A stretch of 64,000 bases of DNA from M0108 sp044228795. Lineage in GTDB: Bacteria > Pseudomonadota > Gammaproteobacteria > Chromatiales > Chromatiaceae. Within the stretch, counting starts at the first letter, position 1; every line of letters starts with the position of its first letter. This document shows, in pieces, positions 8,740-17,208 of this stretch. The notes below the pieces were generated by a model. That model was given only the letters and a program-made list of their open reading frames with translations, was not told the DNA's origin and did no database searches. Position numbers and translations under genes: made by a program. The stretch spans positions 1 to 64,000 of the forward strand of contig JBGAUE010000001.1 of NCBI GenBank assembly GCA_044228795.1. The letters are read 5' to 3'.

Positions 8740-9084
8740 TTAAAACAGGATTTTTTGGTCGTCGATTTCGACGGCGCGGCGCAGCTGCTGGGACAGTTGT
8801 CGCAGCGGAAAAATATGCCCTTGTTTTTCGGCAAATTCGGCCTGAGCCATGACGTCCAGCAAGGTCGCAGTTGCGGCCAGAAGTCCAAAGGAAGTGAGTC
8901 CGCCCTTGTCGAGGATGGCGACAAAAGCAGCTAACGCCCGGAGTTCAATAGATTTCTCGCGCAACCATTTCTGCCAGTCGTTTATGAGGAGAAAATCAGC
9001 GGGACCTATCATTTTTTCTGCGTCTTCTAGGACGGCGAGAGCCGTGGTCAAAACGCGGTGGTCAATTTCGTTGATGCTGTACAT
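8740..9084 (-). CDS. Hypothetical protein, 114 aa
   Basis: A small, almost entirely helical soluble protein (MYSINEIDHRVLTTALAV at the start; LDVMAQAEFAEKQGH near residue 85). It is preceded by an AGAGG-like ribosome site. It sits between the AlpA-like regulator gene and another unknown gene on the same strand. No family recognised. Confidence 0.55.
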   Translation of the reverse strand: MYSINEIDHRVLTTALAVLEDAEKMIGPADFLLINDWQKWLREKSIELRALAAFVAILDKGGLTSFGLLAATATLLDVMAQAEFAEKQGHIFPLRQLSQQLRRAVEIDDQKILF

Positions 9085-9104
9085 GGATTGCCTCTTGGGG
9101 TTGG

Positions 9105-9311
9105 TTAGGCGGCTTTAACCGCCGGGGTCTGGGCTTCCGTCACTTTGGCGGCGAGCCAGTCGTTTTCGGATTTATCCGGGATACGGTTCTGTCCGCCGAT
9201 TCTAATTACGGTCGGCATTTCTGGGCGGTGTCGGTAAAAGGTGACTTCGGAGATACCCCACCGTTCGCAAAAGTCGGCAATGGTCGAGGAGGTGGGCTTG
9301 CTGGTTTTCAT
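9105..9311 (-). CDS. AlpA/excisionase-like helix-turn-helix protein
   Basis: A 68-aa protein (from the ATG at 9309-9311; an in-frame GTG exists 12 nt upstream). It has a MerR/AlpA-type DNA-binding core: STIADFCERWGISEVTFYRH, then MPTVIRIGGQNRIPDKSENDWLAAK. Proteins of this form regulate or assist excision of integrated elements, and AlpA-type activators are typical of phage satellites and P4-like islands. Upstream lies an unusual AT-rich repeat (9374-9420) that could be its own operator. Family is clear; the specific role is inferred. Confidence 0.7.
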   Translation of the reverse strand: MKTSKPTSSTIADFCERWGISEVTFYRHRPEMPTVIRIGGQNRIPDKSENDWLAAKVTEAQTPAVKAA

Positions 9312-9373
9312 TGTCGCCCCCACTAGGCGCTGTTGGCTGGTGAGGGGTATTGAAATGAAATGAGTGGGAGAAT

Positions 9374-9420
9374 AAAACCGAATAAATCGAATAAATCGAA
9401 TAAATAATTTATTCGGTTTT
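9374..9420. repeat. Tandem CGAATAAAT repeats inside a 14-bp inverted repeat
   Basis: Three head-to-tail copies of CGAATAAAT lie at 9379-9387, 9388-9396 and 9397-9405. The outer arms AAAACCGAATAAAT (9374-9387) and ATTTATTCGGTTTT (9407-9420) are perfect reverse complements. The stretch is strikingly AT-rich compared with its surroundings and sits just upstream of the AlpA-like gene, so it may be an operator, an iteron-like replication site or an excisionase site. It can also form a hairpin with U-rich flanks. Confidence 0.7.
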
Positions 9421-9425
9421 TGGGC

Positions 9426-9451
9426 AAAAAAAAGCCGCCAGAACGGCGGCT
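9426..9451 (-). terminator. Rho-independent terminator
   Basis: On the minus strand AGCCGCC and GGCGGCT pair around a short loop and are followed by a run of eight T. It lies about 25 bp beyond the stop of the 195-aa gene (9475-10062) and would end transcription coming from the integrase region. Confidence 0.8.
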
Positions 9452-9474
9452 ATGGTGGACGTGGGGGGTGGGGC

Positions 9475-10062
9475 CTAGGGCAATTTATTCCCTGTGGCCG
9501 TTTTGCGATATTGGCGAAAACCCGCCGCTAGACTGTTGGCTTTTTGCTGACAGTCGTCATTAGGGAAGAACTTAACTGCGGCGTCCAGACAAGCGTGGAT
9601 CAGCTTGATCTCGGTTGCCATCAGGGATTCGATGTGCCGATATGCCTCGGCATTGCTTGATGGGCGCCCCGGTAGCCCCGCAGCTACCGGCTGCTGAGTC
9701 GATCCGTCCGGCTGAGAGAGCCACTCGGCCAAGCGCCCGCTTGGGGCCGTGCCCAGCGCGGTCACGAATCGGGCAAAATCTGCCCGATCAATCAGGGGCT
9801 GGCGAGGTCCGTGCTTCACGCCCTGCAGGGTAAGGTAGGCGGGCGGGGCAGCGGTGCCACAGGCTGTCAATTCCCCCCGGTCAATGGCCTTGCCTAGCCT
9901 TAGGACCATCTGAAAACGGTCGTTTCCATAGGTGTCTTCCGGGTATGCTAATTCCGAGATTTCAGTTGTAGTCAGTCGTTGCGAAAGCGATTTGGCCGCA
10001 TTTACCGGGCCATACCGATCAAGGATGGCAGCGAGGGGATCATTGGACATTTCCTCACTCAT
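9475..10062 (-). CDS. Hypothetical protein, 195 aa
   Basis: A soluble protein starting MSEEMSNDPLAAILDRYGP; helical, with a segment SQRLTTTEISELAYPEDTYG (about residues 26-45) and a Gln/Pro-rich central linker. The C-terminal 60 residues look like a long helix pair. Its start overlaps the integrase stop by 4 nt, so it is translationally coupled to the integrase and followed by a strong terminator. I do not recognise the family; the position suggests a partner or regulator of integration. Confidence 0.55.
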   Translation of the reverse strand: MSEEMSNDPLAAILDRYGPVNAAKSLSQRLTTTEISELAYPEDTYGNDRFQMVLRLGKAIDRGELTACGTAAPPAYLTLQGVKHGPRQPLIDRADFARFVTALGTAPSGRLAEWLSQPDGSTQQPVAAGLPGRPSSNAEAYRHIESLMATEIKLIHACLDAAVKFFPNDDCQQKANSLAAGFRQYRKTATGNKLP

Positions 10063-11516
10063 GCCGCCACCTCTCGCGATGGATAGAGGGCGATGACGTT
10101 CTCGCCATTCGCGGCTGCCAGCTTGGCGAGGATGAAGTCCTCCACCTTCTGCATGGGCTTGCGCAGGTCGTCAACGTCCACCTGGGCGTAATGGGTGCCT
10201 GTCACATCGCCGGTAGTCATGTGGTTCAGGACTTTCTTGATGGCATACCCGCCCACCCCGCACTTGTCGGCCAAGCTGGCCCATGTCCGTCGGAGATCAT
10301 GGGCGCCGACCAGAATCCCAGTCTGCTCTTGGATCAGCGCGACTTGATGGCGCGTCTCTTCCAGGCCGATGACGTATTCAGACAAGTCGTCGGCATGAGC
10401 CCGGTTGGTCGGATTGGGCTGGCGCTTGGCCCGATCCTTGGCGGCGATCAGAAGCGACTGTCGTTCTGCCAGGATGGCCTTGACGCGTCGGGTGATGGGC
10501 AGGGTGTGGTCGGTCTTGTTCTTGGTGTGGCGCACGGTTAGGGTGAGCCGGCGGAGGTCCACGTCGGCCCAGCGCAGGAAGGCGGCCTCCCGGCGGCGCA
10601 GGCCGGTCAAAATCATCAGTTCCAGGAAGTGGGCCGCCAGTTGCCCATCACCGCGCTGCTGGGTGTTGGGCAGGTCGCGGACCGCCTTCAGCCAAGGCCC
10701 GATGTCGGCATCCCCCAGCTTGCGGGTGCGGGGCGCCGTCTTCGCCCACTGCCGGGCAACGATGTTCACCTTGTCCGTGGGACAGCGACCGAACGGCAGT
10801 TCGTTGTCATCGGTGCCCCAGAACTGGGTCGCGAAGCGATGCACCTTCCTGAGTACCTGCATCGCCCGCATGGCGTTGCCTTGGCCCTGGGTGAGTTCGG
10901 CGTGTCGGGTCACGGCCATGGCGCCCGTGATCTCCCGCAGGGGCCGATCCTTCCAGATGACGAGATCCCGGTCGATGGCGACGCGATAGCCGGCCAGGGT
11001 GCGGGCCGCGATGGGCTGGATTGCGAGGCTTTTTTCGAAGGCTTGGCCCAGGGTGATGTTGGCCACGGCGTCCACCTGCCCTTGGCGGGCCTTGGCGGCG
11101 CGTTCTTCCTTAGCCACCTGGTTGGGGTCGATGCCCAGGCGCAATTGACTGGTGATCTCGTCGGCGCGGCTTCGGACGGATGCTTTGCCCTTGAGGGCGG
11201 TCATGGGTAACTCGCCCACGGCGCAGATGGACACGCGCACCGTGACCCGCGATCCCTTGGGTTTTTTGGCGACCATCAGGGTGCGGTCGCCCTGGGGGTG
11301 GCGGGTGGATGGCGGATGGACGCGGCAACAGAGGCCCTGCTGCTCGGCATCGCGGACGATATAGGGACGGATACCGCCGGGGGGGAGGGATTCCAGGCGC
11401 GGGAGGGTGAACTTGAAGGGGAGGGTGGCGACGGTATGCCGGGATGCCGGCGGCGCGTCAGTCAGGCTGTCAAGGGTGATTTTGTAGGGATCTTGGGTTA
11501 TCGTATTGTCAGTCAT
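10059..11516 (-). CDS. Tyrosine recombinase/integrase
   Basis: A 485-aa site-specific integrase. The N-terminal part carries the arm-binding and core-binding regions (RTLAGYRVAIDRDLV, about 180-195). The catalytic domain shows the first Arg in LTGLRRREAAFLRWADVDL (about 320), the H-x-x-R box in GAHDLRRTWASLADKCG (about 415) and the Tyr nucleophile in GTHYAQVD (about 450). It sits 250 bp from a tRNA-Met 3' half, the usual arrangement for phage or island integrases that use a tRNA gene as attachment site. It presumably catalyses integration and excision of the element to its left. The catalytic residues all appear intact. Confidence 0.9.
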   Translation of the reverse strand: MTDNTITQDPYKITLDSLTDAPPASRHTVATLPFKFTLPRLESLPPGGIRPYIVRDAEQQGLCCRVHPPSTRHPQGDRTLMVAKKPKGSRVTVRVSICAVGELPMTALKGKASVRSRADEITSQLRLGIDPNQVAKEERAAKARQGQVDAVANITLGQAFEKSLAIQPIAARTLAGYRVAIDRDLVIWKDRPLREITGAMAVTRHAELTQGQGNAMRAMQVLRKVHRFATQFWGTDDNELPFGRCPTDKVNIVARQWAKTAPRTRKLGDADIGPWLKAVRDLPNTQQRGDGQLAAHFLELMILTGLRRREAAFLRWADVDLRRLTLTVRHTKNKTDHTLPITRRVKAILAERQSLLIAAKDRAKRQPNPTNRAHADDLSEYVIGLEETRHQVALIQEQTGILVGAHDLRRTWASLADKCGVGGYAIKKVLNHMTTGDVTGTHYAQVDVDDLRKPMQKVEDFILAKLAAANGENVIALYPSREVAA

Positions 11517-11766
11517 TGTCTCGCTCCAGATCAGCGGGTGATGACGAGAAGCCGGTGGGCGGTGATGCGCCCTTCGGCTTCGCTATTTATGGGGTGGGGC
11601 TAAATGGCGAAGTTCTAGGCTCCCCCCAGGCTCCCATTTTTTGCAAAAGTCTGCATAAACCTGAAATCTGATGATAGAACTTGAAAAATGAAAAAGCAAG
11701 AGCGATCAAATGATTGGAGCGGTTTTTCTAGAATGTTCAATTGCTTGAAAACGTGGCAAAATCGTT

Positions 11767-11811
11767 CTCATAATGCTGATGTCACTAGTTCGAATCTAGT
11801 CGTAGCCACCA
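11767..11811 (+). other. tRNA-Met (CAT) 3' half, putative attachment site
   Basis: The sequence begins at the anticodon loop CTCATAA and continues through a T-arm with the standard TTCGAAT loop (stem ACTAG/CTAGT) to the acceptor strand CGTAGCC and an encoded ACCA. It matches the 3' half of elongator tRNA-Met, whose 5' end should be GGCTACG. Upstream of the anticodon loop the bases no longer pair, so the tRNA is not functional. This is what integration into a tRNA gene leaves at one end; the intact tRNA should lie at the other end, outside the window to the left. Confidence 0.8.
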
Positions 11812-11827
11812 AAATCAAAGATAAATC

Positions 11828-11851
11828 AGCCCCTTAACTGGGGCTTTTTTT
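11828..11851 (+). terminator. Rho-independent terminator after tRNA remnant
   Basis: AGCCCC and GGGGCT pair around a TTAACT loop, followed by seven T. It lies 16 bp past the tRNA-Met 3' end and is probably the original terminator of that tRNA gene. Confidence 0.85.
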
Positions 11852-12162
11852 ATCTCTGTGTTTGATCGGTCCCATCTTCCTTTCCCATCCTATACCCTGG
11901 CGGACTCGACAGACCTGGTTCAGGTCTCAACAAGCAATGTGAAATGGGCCTTGAGGCCCAAATCGTTCCCAAGCTTCCTCTCGTCAAAGATAGGGTTCGT
12001 AAATATCAAAATTGGCGGGAAATCAGCCTGTGAAGCACTTGGCTGTTGTCAGGGCCTCATGATAATACAGATTTAAACAGGGTTTTCCCCATTAACTGAC
12101 TCTTACCTGCCGCGCGACCGCCGCGACAGGAAATCAGGGTTCCTACATTTGGAGTGGCCACC

Positions 12163-14805
12163 ATGATTAGTACGAATCCCAGACTTGTCACCTGGTTCGT
12201 CGGTTTAGTTGGGCTGTTGGTAATGGTTGGCCAGGCACCGGCATCAGATTTCTGCGTCAATAGTGCAGTCACCTTGCAAAATGCCCTCCTTAGGGCTGCC
12301 GCTAACGGCCAGGACGACAAGATTTACCTCGTTCAGGGGGCGTATTTCGGCAATTTCGAGTATTCCAGTACTGAGGCCAAGGCGTTAATGGTGCTGGGTG
12401 GCTATACGGAGGACTGCGCCAGCCGTGCCATTGACCCGACCAATACCATCCTTGACGGCCGACAGACTGGCCGTGTGCTGGCTTTATCGGCACCGGAGGA
12501 AGTGGCGGAGTTCACAATCGAGGGCCTGACATTGCAAAATGGTAAGGCCTCTTCGGCCTCTGTCAGAAATGGTGGTGGATTATATGCGAATGCTGGTACG
12601 AAGAGCTTGGTCACTGTCAAGCATAATTGTCAGATTATTAACAATTCTGGCTCTGATGGCGGTGGTGCTTATGTGCGCGCTGGCACAGCCTCACTCAGCT
12701 TTAACAGCATTCATGATAATGAATCCAGCGGTGGTCATTTTGGTGGCGGTGGCGCTATTGTTTTTGGTAGAGCTAATCTCACCAATAACAGTATTCAGGG
12801 CAATACTTCCACCCGTTGCGGTGGAGGTATCCTGCTCTTTTCCAGCAATGCCATCCTGACAGGTAACCTAATTCAGGATAATGCTAGCCTGCTGGGCGGT
12901 GGCGTTTGTTTCTATAACCATTATTCCACCACTTGATTGAGCCACAACTTGATTAAAAATCATATTGCGAGCGAAGGCGGAGGCATAGCCCTGTATGGCT
13001 CCGAGGGTGGGGCTATTCTTCTGGAAGCCAACAAATTACAGGATAATATCGCCACTTCCCTGGGGGGCGGAATTTTTGTGAGGGCGAGCCATAATGATGC
13101 TACTTTTGTCAATAACAGCATCATGGGGAATATTGCCTGGGAAGGTGGAGGTCTATATGAAAAGGGATCCTATGCTGATACGACCCTCACTAACAATACC
13201 CTAATTGATAACGAGTCCTACTCTGGGGGCGGGCTCAGTCTGTACCTCGAAGGACCCGTGACAAAATCAACTGTATATCTATTCAACAACCTTTACTGGC
13301 ATAACCAAGCGAGCGGCAAGCAGGGCGAAGACTTCTGGATCTCAAATAACTCAGCTTGGCAAGTAACCCTATTTGCCAATAACTTTAATTGGGCATCCCC
13401 GGCTGGCTTTTGGGTCAATTCGCCGGTTTATGTTGACGCAGGCAATCTGAATGCCCTGAACCCCCGGTTTGTGGACCCTGCGCATGGCGACCTGCGCCTG
13501 CTTACTAGTTCGCCCATGATCGATGCCGGCTATCTCCTGACTCCCGATCTTCCCGCATTTGACCTCGATGGAAAGCCCCGAGTGATGGGAAATGGGACCG
13601 ATGTCGGCGCCTATGAGTCAGACGGTAGTGATCCGAACCCCATTCTAACCCTCATCCACGCTGGCACCGGCAGCGGTCGCGTGATCAGCGAGCCCCAAGG
13701 TCTTGACTGCGTCAGTGGTTCTGGAGACTGCACCCAGGCTTATGCGATTGATACGGTGGTGAGGCTACAAGCCACCCCGATGGATGCCGGGTCGGAATTC
13801 ACGAGTTGGGGCGGCGATGCCGACTGTACCGACGGCCAAGTCACTATGGCGACAAGTATTGACTGTACCGCTACCTTCACCGCAGTGCGCCTACTGACAG
13901 TGGCTTTTGAGGGCAAGGGCAAAGGCACCGTGACCTCTCATGATGGGCTCATCCAGTGCGGTAGCGATTGCCAAGAGGACTATGCCGCTAATACAAAGGT
14001 TACCCTTACTGCAACCCCGACCGATTCTTCAACCTTTGGGGGATGGTCTGGCGCCTGCGCTGGTTCAGGAGACTGTGGGATCACGATGGACCAGGCCAAG
14101 ACCGTCAATGCCTTGTTCAATCTGAAGACCTATGCCTTGAAGGTTGACGCAAGCGGCAATGGTGCGGGAAGCGTAGGGGGAGACGGCAACTATTTTTATA
14201 ACACCAGGGTTAATCCCATCGCCAGTCCGGCTGATGGATCGATCCTTTTGGGTTGGGAGCCGGCTAAATGTGGCACCCCGTTCGCCCTTATGGCTGATAC
14301 GTCTTGCACCGCCATGTTCAGCACCAATCCCCCGCCGAAACCGGTTGTGGTCTTGTCGGATAGTTTTGAGAGTGCCCACTTCACGGATCGCTGGATTCAG
14401 GATAGTCAGAAGGACTGGTCCATTTCCACGAAACGGGCTACTTCCGGTACCCGTTCCGCGCTGGTCCATGGCCCCGCTAGGGATACCCAACTCACCTCTA
14501 TCGAAATTAACCCTCAAGGGGCCTCCGATGCCTCCATCCAGTTCGATTGGCATATCGAAAGCCGGCTGAACTCCGGTGAGTATCTGGCCTTCGACGTCTC
14601 CATCAATGGTGGTACTACCTGGACCGAGATGGCGAGGTTGAGCGGAAGCCGCGGTTTTAGTCCCACCGAGAATCGTTGGCATAACGCCCACTTCGGACTG
14701 ACGGGCATGGTGGCCACGGACAAATTACGTCTGCGGTTTCGCGGTACCCTATCAGCGGCGGACGGGGATGCGAACATCGATAATGTCAGCGTCACGGTCC
14801 AGTAG
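12163..14805 (+). pseudogene. Right-handed beta-helix surface protein, split by in-frame TGA
   Basis: The ATG at 12163 follows a GGAG site and encodes a signal peptide (hydrophobic core ending near VGQAPAS). A long parallel beta-helix follows, with repeated NNSIxGN and GGGGIxL turns, then DADL-type closing motifs (NPRFVDPAHGDLRL, PMIDAGY) and GTDVGAYESDGSD. Next come three repeats of the bacterial GTGSGxVxS/CxxTFTA type (about codons 490-700) and a C-terminal jelly-roll-like domain. A TGA at 12934-12936 interrupts the helix with no frameshift; the same frame continues to 14805. Intact length would be about 880 residues. Either one point mutation inactivated it or a TTG restart yields a C-terminal piece. 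A secreted or surface role is inferred. Confidence 0.7.
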
Positions 14806-14873
14806 AACCATGGTAGGGATCTAATCCAGCATGGTCTGCCCCAAGCCTTTGTGCGGATATAAATAATCAACTT

Positions 14874-17117
14874 ATGAATAAAAGCCGTCTGTTACCTTCG
14901 TTGCCCCCCTGGGTCATGGTCCTGCTGGTGTTGACCAGCATGCTTCCTTTCCCCGATACCGTCCCCAATGCGGAAGCCGCCCAGAAAAGACCCCGTGTCG
15001 GCCTGGTGCTGGGGGGGGGTGGCGCCCGTGGCCTGGCTCATGTCGGGGTGCTGAAGATGCTGGAGGAGTTGCGTGTGCCAATTGACTGCGTTGCTGGCAC
15101 CAGCATGGGCTCCATCATCGGGGGTCTCTACGCCTCAGGTATGACTGCCGGGGGGATGGACGAGACCTTGGGTAAGATAGATTGGCTCCAGGTGTTTACC
15201 GATGGCCCCCCGCGCGCCGATCTACCCTTCAGGACCAAGGAGGAACAGCGGGTCCTGCTGACGAATAAGGGGATCGGCATCAAGGATGGCAAGCTGCAGT
15301 TGCCCCGGGGTTTATTGCAGGGTCAAAACCTCTTGCTGCTGCTGGAGGAACTGACCCTACCCGCCGCCGATGTCCGAGATTTCGATGATCTCAAGGTACC
15401 CTACCGGGCCGTCGCCACCGACCTGGCCTCCGGTCAGGCCGTGGTGCTGGGTACGGGCGAATTATCCCGGGCCATGCGCGCCAGCATGTCCATCCCCAGC
15501 GCCCTGGTGCCGGTCGAAATGGATGGCAAATTACTGGCTGATGGCGGCATGGCAGATAACGTGCCCGTGGACGTGGCGCGCAAACTATGCAAACCCGATG
15601 TCATCATCGCGGTGGACGTGGGCGCGCCACTGGTCCCAACCGAGGACCTGACCTCGGTGCTGTCCATCACCGAGCAACTCACTGGCTTTCTGACGGTCCG
15701 CAATACCAGGGTCCAACTTGCCACCCTGGGACCCCGGGATATCCTGATCACGCCGGATCTTAAGGGTATTTCCAGTATCGATTTTGAAAAATTCGCGGAT
15801 GCGGTCGCGGTGGGCTATGCCGCGGCCAAGGCCAAGTTGGCCCCGCTGGGCCGACTCTCCATGGCACCAGAGGCCTTTGAGGCCTTTTTGGCCGCCCGGC
15901 CGGACCTGCCTGAAAGGAATCATCCCGTTATCGACTTCATTCGCATCAAGAACGAGACTCGCTTGTCAGACCAGGTCATCGAACAGCAAATTGGTCTCAA
16001 GCCGGGTGACCACCTCGACCCAGAGAAGCTCAACCGTGATCTCAATGTGATCTATGGCATGGGCGACTTTCAGGTGGTCGAATATACCCTGGTCAAGGAA
16101 GACGGGAAGACCGGATTGGTGATTGAGACCAAAAAGAAATATATCGGAGACAATAACCTGAATTTTGGGCTATTTCTGGGCGCCAACCTGAAGGGCGACT
16201 CGGCATTCAACATCAGCACCGCCTACACCATGGCGCAGATCAACTCCTTGGGCGCGGAATGGCGTACCTTCCTGCAATTGGGTAACGACAGTGTCTTTCT
16301 GACCGATTTCTACCAACCCCTCGATGCCGGTCAGGCATACTTTATCGATCCCTACCTGAGTTACAAACAGTACAACCTCACCATTGGCAGCAATTCCCAG
16401 GAGTCCATTACAGGCTTTCGGGTGCGCGAGTTCCAGTTAGGCCTGGATGCTGGCCGCAATCTCGGCCATTGGGGGCGGGTGGCCATGGGCCTCTTTTACA
16501 ACGGGGGGAGCAATGGTCGTCGTCTTGGCATCGAATCCCCCTATGAAGGTAAATTCAACAATAGCGGCTTTGCGTTGCGTTTCCAGGCGGATACCCTGGA
16601 CAGCATCAATTTCCCGACCAAGGGTTATATGGCCAATATTCGCTATCGTGGCGCCGTGACCGCCCTCGGCGCCGATGCAGACTATCAAACCTTGCTCGTG
16701 GAAGGACACAAACCCTGGAGTTGGGGGAAATCCACCCTTATTCCCCGCCTCTATCTGGGCGGCACCCTGTCCGGCGATCCCGGTCCCGAGGACTTGTTCC
16801 TCCTAGGCGGCTTCCTCAATCTTTCTGGTTATCAACTGGGGGATATTGCCGGACAGAACGTCGCCCTCGGGGAGCTGATTTATATGTATCGGCTGGATAG
16901 TGCCTCTTCGGCCTTTTCCATACCCCTCTACGCCGGTGGTTCGCTAGAGGTGGGCGGTGTCTGGGAATCGTTGGACCATGTCGAGGCAGATTCGATCATC
17001 CCCGCAGGTAGCCTGTTCCTGGGGGCCGATACCCCCCTGGGACCCTTCTATCTGGGCGCCGGTTTTGCTAAGGACAGCCAGGCGTCCTTGTACATGATGC
17101 TGGGTAAACTCTTCTGA
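14874..17117 (+). CDS. Patatin-like phospholipase with POTRA and beta-barrel (PlpD type)
   Basis: A 747-aa exported protein. After a signal peptide (residues 1-35) comes a patatin domain with the oxyanion motif GLVLGGGGARG, the nucleophile elbow GTSMGS (about 80) and the catalytic Asp in ADGGMADNVP (about 223). A POTRA-like domain follows (about 350-420, with LNRDLNVIYGMGDF), then a C-terminal Omp85/BamA-type 16-strand barrel ending in the aromatic-rich YMMLGKLF. This is the architecture of type Vd autotransporters such as PlpD, which place a lipase on the cell surface. It lies 68 bp after the beta-helix gene on the same strand. Confidence 0.88.
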   Translation: MNKSRLLPSLPPWVMVLLVLTSMLPFPDTVPNAEAAQKRPRVGLVLGGGGARGLAHVGVLKMLEELRVPIDCVAGTSMGSIIGGLYASGMTAGGMDETLGKIDWLQVFTDGPPRADLPFRTKEEQRVLLTNKGIGIKDGKLQLPRGLLQGQNLLLLLEELTLPAADVRDFDDLKVPYRAVATDLASGQAVVLGTGELSRAMRASMSIPSALVPVEMDGKLLADGGMADNVPVDVARKLCKPDVIIAVDVGAPLVPTEDLTSVLSITEQLTGFLTVRNTRVQLATLGPRDILITPDLKGISSIDFEKFADAVAVGYAAAKAKLAPLGRLSMAPEAFEAFLAARPDLPERNHPVIDFIRIKNETRLSDQVIEQQIGLKPGDHLDPEKLNRDLNVIYGMGDFQVVEYTLVKEDGKTGLVIETKKKYIGDNNLNFGLFLGANLKGDSAFNISTAYTMAQINSLGAEWRTFLQLGNDSVFLTDFYQPLDAGQAYFIDPYLSYKQYNLTIGSNSQESITGFRVREFQLGLDAGRNLGHWGRVAMGLFYNGGSNGRRLGIESPYEGKFNNSGFALRFQADTLDSINFPTKGYMANIRYRGAVTALGADADYQTLLVEGHKPWSWGKSTLIPRLYLGGTLSGDPGPEDLFLLGGFLNLSGYQLGDIAGQNVALGELIYMYRLDSASSAFSIPLYAGGSLEVGGVWESLDHVEADSIIPAGSLFLGADTPLGPFYLGAGFAKDSQASLYMMLGKLF

Positions 17118-17208
17118 TGGCGGACGACAGGAAGTGGGACCTTGGCAAGGGCAGGGGACTCTGAACGATTCAGGGCACTCCGGGAATTCCTACGCCGACT
17201 TGGGGGCA

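Larger units (their letters stand above)
11517..12162. other. Element/chromosome junction, non-coding
   Basis: This 646-bp stretch holds the presumed integrase promoter region, the tRNA-Met 3' half and a strong terminator (listed separately). From about 11860 to 12160 I see no gene; the sequence is ordinary chromosomal spacer before the beta-helix gene. Confidence 0.6.
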
